Source: CAYNFH01 sp964396385 (lineage in GTDB: Bacteria > Armatimonadota > Chthonomonadetes > Chthonomonadales > CAJBBX01). Taken from it: a stretch of DNA of 27,577 nt. The stretch covers positions 1 through 27,577 of the forward strand of contig CAYNFH010000068.1 of the NCBI GenBank assembly GCA_964396385.1. The letters are read 5' to 3'. Each line of letters begins with the position of its first letter. The first letter of the stretch is position 1. Positions 22,164 through 27,577 of the stretch are shown here, one piece after another. The position numbers were made by a program, and so were the translations under genes. The notes under the pieces are model-generated. The model was not told the origin of the DNA, made no database searches, and saw only the letters and a list, made by a program, of their open reading frames with translations.

Positions 22164-23411
22164 CTAATCGGAGCGGGCTGGCCGGTCAACAAGACTGATA
22201 AAGGCGAGGAGCCAGAAGGCGCCGGAGAGAAAGCCGACCAATACGCCGATTACAATCGCGAACGTGGGCGCTCCCGGCGTGGGCCTATCACCGTCCTTCA
22301 GGACGACGTAGTCCGATGCCAATGCGTCACCGCTCAGCTTCGCGATCCTGTCCCGCGCGGTGTCCGTGACGTTGATGCTGTTCTGGATCGTTCCCGAAAC
22401 GTCTTTGCGGAACTCCAGCTCGTTGGCGTGGGCGCGGGCCCATGCCTCCAGCTTAGCCTCATCGCCGTTCGCCAGTTTGAGCATCTCCTCTACGAGACTG
22501 CAGGTCCGCGGGTCCTCGGTTAGGAGCAGGAGCGAGGTCTTCTTCCCGTCCTTTTCCAGATTGTCGTATATGGGAATGTAGACCCGGGAGATGTTGGGGC
22601 TGGTAGGGCTACCGGGGCTGGAGTCAGACTCGTTCAGATCATCGTGGCGCTGCTCGAAGACCGTCGCCTTCACGACCGCGACGGTGCATCCCGTCAAACG
22701 GTACCAGCCCTCGTGGCGAGGTGAACGGAGGAAGCCGCCGCACGTCATAGTGGTGGGATGGCCCGCCTGTTCCGCGCGACTATAAGCAGCCGCGCCACCG
22801 ACCACCAGGGCGATCCCCGTAAGCAGAGTAACCGCCGCACCCGGGACGGCCCAGCGCTTGTTGGTCGGCGGCAGACCAGAGGGCTGCCAGTGTGGTAACG
22901 CCGAGGGACCGGAGGCATACTGCGCTGAAAATGTCGTAGGCTCGCCGGACGGCGGCTGGACGGGCACCGCCTTCCCAAGGTACGGGACGTCTTCCGACCT
23001 GAGGACGTACGTGCCGGCTGCCATATCGCCCAGGCGCTGCCGCTTTTTTGAGGCAAGCACGGCGATTCCCGCCGGCACTCCTCCCATGAGCAGCGGATTA
23101 ACGTCCACCAATCGAACGATTGTGCGAATGATGGCCTTTAGGAGACCGGGATTCCGGCCGTTCTGATCGACCACCTTGAGCCCGAAGAGCAGCTTCCCGA
23201 GGGTCCGGCCGGTCAGCCCTTCCAGGACCGGGTAGTACGCGGCGAGAACCGCCAGCCAGACTGCCAGGCACAGGCCCAGCCGACCCTCACCCAGCGAGGC
23301 TAAGAGCGCCCACAGGAGGCCGCCGAACAGCAAGAAGTCCAGCCACGTAGCGGCCCAACGCCTCACAATGATCCAGTTGCCGTAGAGCGCGCTGATGTCT
23401 TCCGGAGTCAT
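22164..23411 (-). CDS. RDD-family membrane protein with an extra outer domain
   Basis: A 415-residue protein. Residues about 15-145 are an RDD domain: RRWAATWLDFLLFGGLLW, GLTGRTLGKLLFGLKVVDQNG and QRLGDMAAGTYVL. Then a Pro-rich linker, a membrane helix near 190-210, a soluble segment of about 165 residues (one Cys pair: CGGFLRS...LTGC) and a last helix near 385-410. So the middle domain is probably on the outer face, tethered at both ends. RDD proteins are small membrane proteins linked in some bacteria to ion or solute transport; the extra domain is not one I recognise. The ATG at 23411 is chosen because the RDD domain begins shortly after it; sequence further upstream looks random. Confidence 0.85.
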   Translation of the reverse strand: MTPEDISALYGNWIIVRRWAATWLDFLLFGGLLWALLASLGEGRLGLCLAVWLAVLAAYYPVLEGLTGRTLGKLLFGLKVVDQNGRNPGLLKAIIRTIVRLVDVNPLLMGGVPAGIAVLASKKRQRLGDMAAGTYVLRSEDVPYLGKAVPVQPPSGEPTTFSAQYASGPSALPHWQPSGLPPTNKRWAVPGAAVTLLTGIALVVGGAAAYSRAEQAGHPTTMTCGGFLRSPRHEGWYRLTGCTVAVVKATVFEQRHDDLNESDSSPGSPTSPNISRVYIPIYDNLEKDGKKTSLLLLTEDPRTCSLVEEMLKLANGDEAKLEAWARAHANELEFRKDVSGTIQNSINVTDTARDRIAKLSGDALASDYVVLKDGDRPTPGAPTFAIVIGVLVGFLSGAFWLLAFISLVDRPARSD

Positions 23412-23487
23412 CGGATCAATCCCATGGCATGGGTTCGTCGCGGTTGTGCCGATACCTCCGATCGTGGGCAGAAGCGGGGATCGCCCG

Positions 23488-24207
23488 TTACCGCGCGTAT
23501 GGCTTGAGCAGGGCGGCCGCCTGCCGCAAGGCTGTGTTGTTAGGGTGCTTGGCCAGAGCATCCTGTACGTCCTGGAGAGCCGCGCCCGGGTCCCAGGAGT
23601 TACAGTGCCGCAGCGCCGTCACGTACTCCTGGCGGGCAGAGCTCCAGTTTCCGCTGACAGCATAGCAGAGCGCCAGATCAAAGCGCACAAAGGAGATACC
23701 GGGCACCTTTGCCAGAATCTGCCTGTTAACGGATATCGCCTCCGGAATCCTGTTAGCCATATAGAGCGCCCAGGCGTAGTGGCCCCAACACCCCCCGCTG
23801 TGTTCGTGCTCCGCGACTATGCGGAAGTCCTCGGCGGCGTGAGTATAATCACCCGCTCCAAGATAGGCATATGCACGTGAGTCCCGAGCTATCCAGACGT
23901 CACTCCGCATCGACATAGCCTGTGTGTAGTACGGGATTGCCTGTCGGAACTGCTTAAGGGCACGGTGGCAGTCCCCGATACAGATGTAACAATCTATATC
24001 GGGGCCGCCAACTTCGAGGGCCTTTTCGTACCAGTCCAGAGCCGACTTATAGTCGCCCTGCTGTTTGTAGCTGTAGCCACGGTTGTGGTACTCTGCGGCG
24101 AGCTGCGCGTTACGTGAACCCGACTGTGCAGTCTGGGCAGCGCTGGTTGTTGCAAGTGTGGCGAGTACGGCACCGAGCAGCACGACGGAGAAGGATCCGG
24201 GTCGCAT
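23488..24207 (-). CDS. Secreted TPR-repeat protein
   Basis: A 239-residue protein with a signal peptide (about residues 1-24, TTSAAQ) and about five TPR units, the clearest being AEYHNRGYSYKQQGDYKSALDWYEKALEV and SRAYAYLGAGDYTHAAEDFRIVAEH. Several Cys (CYICIGDCHRAL, GGCWGHYAW, ALCYAV) are unusual for a TPR protein outside the cytoplasm and may pair. It is a protein-protein interaction module with no known partner. Start ATG at 24207; AAAGG lies about 11 bases upstream, longer than usual. It is 76 bases before the RDD gene on the same strand and divergent from the macro-domain gene. Confidence 0.85.
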   Translation of the reverse strand: MRPGSFSVVLLGAVLATLATTSAAQTAQSGSRNAQLAAEYHNRGYSYKQQGDYKSALDWYEKALEVGGPDIDCYICIGDCHRALKQFRQAIPYYTQAMSMRSDVWIARDSRAYAYLGAGDYTHAAEDFRIVAEHEHSGGCWGHYAWALYMANRIPEAISVNRQILAKVPGISFVRFDLALCYAVSGNWSSARQEYVTALRHCNSWDPGAALQDVQDALAKHPNNTALRQAAALLKPYAR

Positions 24208-24370
24208 AGTGTTGGGAGCCTTTCGTCTGAAGGATGAGCGACCGACGATGCGCGGCGGACGCACAGGGAGACAGAGGGCTATTCCATACTGTGCGCGAGG
24301 GTTTGATGTGCTTTGAGCGTAAAGGCGCGAACCAAGAAGTTGAACGAGTGGCAGAAGATAGGAGGCACTG

Positions 24371-25010
24371 ATGGACGACCGAAAGCTCATTCTCGTGGAT
24401 CCGAATCCGCCAATTTGTGCGGCCTGGCGAGCGCAGTTTGAGGGGCTGCCCGCGGTTGAGGTGGTTGAGGGCCGATTCGAGGAGCTGCCGCAGTTCGACT
24501 GCATGGTCAGCGCCGGCAACTCGTTTGGCTTGATGGATGGCGGCGTGGACGCGGCTATCACGAGGTTCTTTGGCGAGCAGCTTATGCGGCGGGTACAGGA
24601 GCGAATCCTGGAAGAGTACCTGGGAGAGCAGCCGGTCGGAACCAGTCTTATCGTGGAGACGGGGAACAGTAAGCATCCCTACCTGGCCCGTACGCCCACC
24701 CTGCGTGTGCCGATGGCCATTGCTCGCACGGACAACGTGTACTATGCGATGTGGGCCATGCTCCTGGCCGTCCCGAACTTTCAACCGGGAGCAGCCCGGG
24801 AGCATCAGGACGGTGGCCTGCCATAGATTGGGCACTGGGACGGGGAAGATGCCGGCTATAGAAGCCGCGCGGCAGATGGCGCTGGCAGACCGCCACTTCC
24901 TGAATCCTCCGCGAAGCATCACCTGGGACCTCGCGATGCAGCGTCAGGCGGCGGTGAGGTGGGGCGGCGATATGGGGATGCTGACGGACCTGAGTCCCGG
25001 TAGCATTTAA
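24371..25010 (+). pseudogene. Macro-domain (ADP-ribose-binding type) protein, broken by a frameshift
   Basis: The first frame gives 151 residues and stops at 24826. Its core MVSAGNSFGLMDGGVDAAITRFFG is the macro-domain ligand loop. The missing C-terminal half follows in the next frame: RTFNREQPGSIRTVACHRLGTGTGKMPAIEAARQMALA, ending at 25010. The two join cleanly (LLAV-RTFNRE) if one C is removed from the CCC at 24772-24774, so this is a single-base insertion in a short C run or a sequencing error. The restored protein would have about 212 residues. Macro domains bind or hydrolyse ADP-ribose derivatives. The ribosome site TAGGAGG six to seven bases before the ATG is excellent, which favours a gene that was functional recently. 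Confidence 0.82.
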
Positions 25011-25065
25011 TTGATTTGTCGGCTCTCTAGAGTGGGGCGGGTCAGACTACTTTAACGAGGTGCAG

Positions 25066-25497
25066 ATGATTGCCCGCGAGAATAGGCGCCGGTCTTGGTC
25101 CGAGCAGGTAGCGGCGCGCCGGACTGCCTGGGACTCTGTGCCCGCCTGGATCCTTGGCGTCGCGTTGCTGCTTCTCCTGATGGGCGATGTGAAGCTGGGC
25201 TCACTCGCCATTGCCGCTTGCGTCTACCTGTTCGCGCGGTGCTGGCTCAGGCCTCGCTGGTGGATCGTGCGGTACCTTGTCTTCGCGGCCATGTTCACTG
25301 TCGTCTGCTGGGTCTGCCCGCTGGCTATCTGGACGCAGCACACAGGGCACCTCGGAGTGAGGGTGCTGCCCATAATGTGGGGCTTGCCTAGCCGCGAGGG
25401 CTTCGAGCGGGCGAGGCGACGTGAGTTTGTGCTGGGTGGCTGCGTTATCATTTATCCATTCCCCTCCAGGTGGGTGGTTCAGGTGTCCGTACCTTAG
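25066..25497 (+). CDS. Small hypothetical membrane protein
   Basis: 143 residues with an amphipathic, Arg-rich head (ARENRRRSWSEQVAARRTAW), two or three membrane helices (about 28-58 and 68-90), and an Arg-rich end (SREGFERARRREF). No family recognised. The ATG at 25066 has GAGG five bases upstream; a GTG two codons earlier is possible but would overlap this site. It follows the broken macro gene by 55 bases. The last about 20 residues look less constrained, so the end may be altered. Confidence 0.55.
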   Translation: MIARENRRRSWSEQVAARRTAWDSVPAWILGVALLLLLMGDVKLGSLAIAACVYLFARCWLRPRWWIVRYLVFAAMFTVVCWVCPLAIWTQHTGHLGVRVLPIMWGLPSREGFERARRREFVLGGCVIIYPFPSRWVVQVSVP

Positions 25498-25544
25498 GCA
25501 CAGCGGCCCCTTGGGCAGACACAAAGCGCGAACCGAGTGAAGCG

Positions 25545-25961
25545 GTGGCTCAATCGTATTCGGAGACAAGAAGATCGAGGGCGAAGTCGCCCAAGTTCCG
25601 GGCCCTGATGGTTCTCGCGGCGATCTGGGTGCTTGGGGGAGTAGTCGAGGGGTTGGCCCCACCGATGTCGGCAACCTATTCGTTGGTCTTCCTGGGCGAA
25701 TCCGTGGCAACGGCGCTCCTGGCGCTGCTCTGGGTCCGGTACGATGCGGCGGAGCGCGACCTGCAGGTCTCCGGCCGCATGAGCTTGGCAATCTGCCTCG
25801 TGGCGGTGCTCGGAGTGCCGTACTATCTGCTCAGGAGCAGGGGATGGCGCGGCTTTCTTTCCATTGGAGCCGCGGCAGCGTACTTGTTTGGCGTTGCGCT
25901 ACTGAGCGGCCTGGTGGCGACGATGATGGGCAACCTATACTTCCTTTATGTACGCAGATGA
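25545..25961 (+). CDS. Small hypothetical membrane protein
   Basis: 138 residues from the GTG at 25545: a short basic head (SYSETRRSRAKSPKF), then four hydrophobic segments (about residues 19-38, 45-64, 80-96, 103-126) and a short cytosolic end. The frame is open further upstream, to another GTG at 25470 that overlaps the previous gene; neither start has a good ribosome site. I recognise no family. It converges with the phosphatase gene, with only six bases between the two stops. Confidence 0.5.
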   Translation: MAQSYSETRRSRAKSPKFRALMVLAAIWVLGGVVEGLAPPMSATYSLVFLGESVATALLALLWVRYDAAERDLQVSGRMSLAICLVAVLGVPYYLLRSRGWRGFLSIGAAAAYLFGVALLSGLVATMMGNLYFLYVRR

Positions 25962-25967
25962 TCGCCC

Positions 25968-26684
25968 CTAATGAAGTCTGTGATCTTGAGCCCCTTGCCC
26001 CGCCGGAGGCACCTTCGTCCGCTCGGCCATCTCGAGCTCTAGAAGCCCGCGCTGGACATGGCTGAGGCCGATTCCGGGGCGCGCTTTTGCAACGATCTGC
26101 TCCGCCTCACCGATATCGTCCGCAAGTCCTTTCGAGATGAGGACCGCTATCACAAACATGGCGGACCTGCCGTGACCCTGGGCGCAGTGGACGTAGACGG
26201 GGCCGTCCCAGCCCGCAGCGAGATCGACCAGATCGCGAAACGCGCGCGCTTCCGGAACCGACGCATCCAGAGTAGGGAGGCACTTATACGCGGCAGCCAT
26301 TCGGACGCTCCGTGCTTCGGGAAACTCCGCCGTCAGGTCGATGATGAGGCCGACGCCGTGCGGCAGCTCCTCTCGGAAGGGACGGCGCCCGATCCAGCGG
26401 CCGGGCGCTACTTCATTGCAGACGGCCTCTCGACTGACCGCGCGCTCCAGGTGCCATACCAGCCAGGTGAGCGCGAGATAGGGCAGCAGCCCAAGGACGG
26501 CCCACCAGTACATGGTGCCATCGCCGCGCTTACTGAAGGCGCGCGGGCCGATTGCCGCGTAGGCCAATGCGGCGTAGAGAAAGCTGCCCGCCGACCAGAA
26601 CCAGACGTAGGAGGAGGGCGGTGATTGGAACGCCAGATAGACCTGGGCCAGTCCCAGGGCGCCCAGAATGGTGGCGAACTTCAT
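25968..26684 (-). CDS. Membrane-anchored dual-specificity/tyrosine-type protein phosphatase
   Basis: 238 residues. Three membrane helices occupy the first 80 residues, followed by a cytosolic phosphatase domain. The active-site loop is VHCAQGHGRS (Cys167, Arg173: the Cys-x5-Arg P-loop) and Asp140 in PTLDASVP is a good candidate for the general acid. WIGRRPF near residue 97 matches the opening of DSP-like domains. It could dephosphorylate protein Tyr/Ser/Thr or a phospholipid head group; PTPMT1-like enzymes share this loop, so substrate is open. Start ATG with AAAGG directly before it, a very short spacing, so the start is uncertain. It lies 29 bases behind the DNA-binding-like gene, likely in one transcript. 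Confidence 0.85.
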   Translation of the reverse strand: MKFATILGALGLAQVYLAFQSPPSSYVWFWSAGSFLYAALAYAAIGPRAFSKRGDGTMYWWAVLGLLPYLALTWLVWHLERAVSREAVCNEVAPGRWIGRRPFREELPHGVGLIIDLTAEFPEARSVRMAAAYKCLPTLDASVPEARAFRDLVDLAAGWDGPVYVHCAQGHGRSAMFVIAVLISKGLADDIGEAEQIVAKARPGIGLSHVQRGLLELEMAERTKVPPAGQGAQDHRLH

Positions 26685-26713
26685 CCTTTGGCGGGCCGGC
26701 TAGCGCAGCGAAG

Positions 26714-27349
26714 TCACGGAGCCACGGACCAGAGGTTTCCTTCTTTGGTGACCTGGCCCTCGCTGCGCAGCACCCCCAGCTCCTTGCTGGCAATGAACTG
26801 CCACCGCTTCCGGCCGGTGGCGAACTCCTGCCGGTCACCGGGCTTCAAGGCAATGAGCCCTTCCGATTCGATGTGGCGGGTAGCTTCCTGGAAGGTGACG
26901 GGCCGGCCCAGGTCCCGGAGCGCGCGCATGAGCGGCTCACGGAACTCGCTCTGCGGTGTGGTGTCCGCGGATCCCGCATGGCTTGTTGCCTGAGCTGGGG
27001 CCGGTTTCGCGGCCCGGGGCAACTGTCGACGCGTGCGCCGGGGTGTCGTGGTGGCGGGTGCGGAATCTGCGACGGGCGCCTCGACCTTGCGGGGCCTGCC
27101 CGGCCGCCTTCTGGATTGCTCGGCCTGTGCGGTTGTGGGGGCGGCGCGTCTGGGTGTGCGCGTGGTAGTGCTCGCGGCCCGTCGAGGCTGTGGTGGCGCT
27201 GCTGGGGCGGACTCACGGGCCGTTCGCCTCGATTGGTTGGTCCTCGCCTCCGCAACCGCTTCCGTGATTTCGACGTATGTGCGCGCGATGCCCCGCACCG
27301 CGGCCTTGCGCACGGCGGTGAACCAGTTGCCGAGATTGGTTGAAGCCAT
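26714..27349 (-). CDS. Histone-H1-like protein with AT-hook and C-terminal winged-helix-like domain
   Basis: 211 residues. Residues 1-36 form a helix (NWFTAVRKAAVRGIARTYVEITEAVAEA). Residues 37-135 are a disordered Pro/Ala/Arg/Thr linker rich in TPRR and RRAA steps, containing one AT-hook-like motif RRRPGRPRK (80-88). Residues 136-211 look like a winged helix (REPLMRALRDLGRPVTFQEATRHI, then RKRWQFIASKELGVLRSEG and NLWSV), reminiscent of the N-terminal domain of Mrr-type proteins (judged by eye). The whole suggests a nucleoid-associated or DNA-architectural protein. The ATG at 27349 has GGAGGA seven bases upstream. The phosphatase downstream may share its transcript; whether they act together is unknown. 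Confidence 0.75.
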   Translation of the reverse strand: MASTNLGNWFTAVRKAAVRGIARTYVEITEAVAEARTNQSRRTARESAPAAPPQPRRAASTTTRTPRRAAPTTAQAEQSRRRPGRPRKVEAPVADSAPATTTPRRTRRQLPRAAKPAPAQATSHAGSADTTPQSEFREPLMRALRDLGRPVTFQEATRHIESEGLIALKPGDRQEFATGRKRWQFIASKELGVLRSEGQVTKEGNLWSVAP

Positions 27350-27487
27350 TTGGATGTCCTCCGGAATTGGGCTTGGTATTCCATCGTACCCGGTTGCGGT
27401 GCATCTCACTGCCGCCCTGTGCGGAAAGGGCTCTGGCTCCCGGTGCGGACCAGCTCTCCGTACTGCCTACAGGACTACCAGTGCTGG

Positions 27488-27577
27488 TTCCGAGGGCTCT
27501 GCCCTCGTACTCCTGCGGCCCCGTTCCGAGGGCTCTGCCCTCGTGCTCCCGCTGAGGGGGCTTCATTCGCCCCCTCA
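27488..27577. repeat. Dispersed palindromic intergenic repeat, copy B, at the window edge
   Basis: Two units with the hairpin GAGGGCTCTGCCCTC, then GAGGGGGC-7 nt-GCCCCCTC. 27510-27577 matches 1333-1400 at 65 of 68 bases. The window stops exactly where copy A also ends its conserved part, as expected if the assembly broke in a multi-copy repeat. Confidence 0.82.

Overview
The window is a GC-rich bacterial contig, probably from a metagenome assembly: a 10-base run of N lies inside coxB, the left edge cuts a gene, and the right edge ends inside a dispersed repeat. Alternative Complex III fused to an A2-type caa3 oxidase, a lipoprotein cytochrome, a Tat signal, a SARP/BTAD-NB-ARC-TPR regulator, HAF repeats and swarms of 7-8 bp tandem repeats suggest an uncultured aerobic bacterium. 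Armatimonadota or Chloroflexota are plausible guesses, but nothing here fixes the phylum (inference).

Layout. 1-2.5 kb: the 3' part of a ClC chloride channel with a CBS pair (+), an intergenic palindromic repeat, and a YoaK/DUF1275 membrane protein (-). 2.6-15.0 kb, all on the minus strand: one respiratory gene cluster read as actA-actB-actC-actD-actE-actF-(unknown membrane protein)-coxB-coxA-coxC-ctaF, followed by a small secreted Lys/His/Met-rich protein. Most adjacent cluster genes overlap by 4-17 bases or are 2-3 bases apart. The products would move electrons from quinol through the ActB/ActA/ActE centres to the cytochrome c domain of CoxB and on to oxygen. 15.1-17.3 kb: a DUF362 protein, a 31-residue membrane peptide and a divergent MarR regulator. 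17.5-20.7 kb: a large SARP-like regulator. 20.9-24.2 kb (-): a secreted HAF-repeat protein, an RDD membrane protein with an extra domain and a secreted TPR protein. 24.4-26.0 kb (+): a macro-domain gene broken by a frameshift and two small membrane proteins. 26.0-27.3 kb (-): a membrane-anchored cysteine phosphatase and a histone-H1-like protein with an AT-hook and a winged-helix-like end.

The most unusual content is a family of short tandem arrays. The unit is 7 or 8 bp, the sequence differs from locus to locus, the count is nearly always four, and most have the G-rich strand on +. Several are bounded by a core resembling GGCGACTTCGGATTCC and an inverted array. They lie between genes and also inside coding regions of coxC, actE, actB (two sites) and the SARP regulator, mostly at termini or inter-domain linkers. 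In actB one octamer array puts the gene out of frame; deleting exactly one 8-bp unit would restore one open frame. This is either an assembly artefact or a slippage switch on a core respiratory complex.
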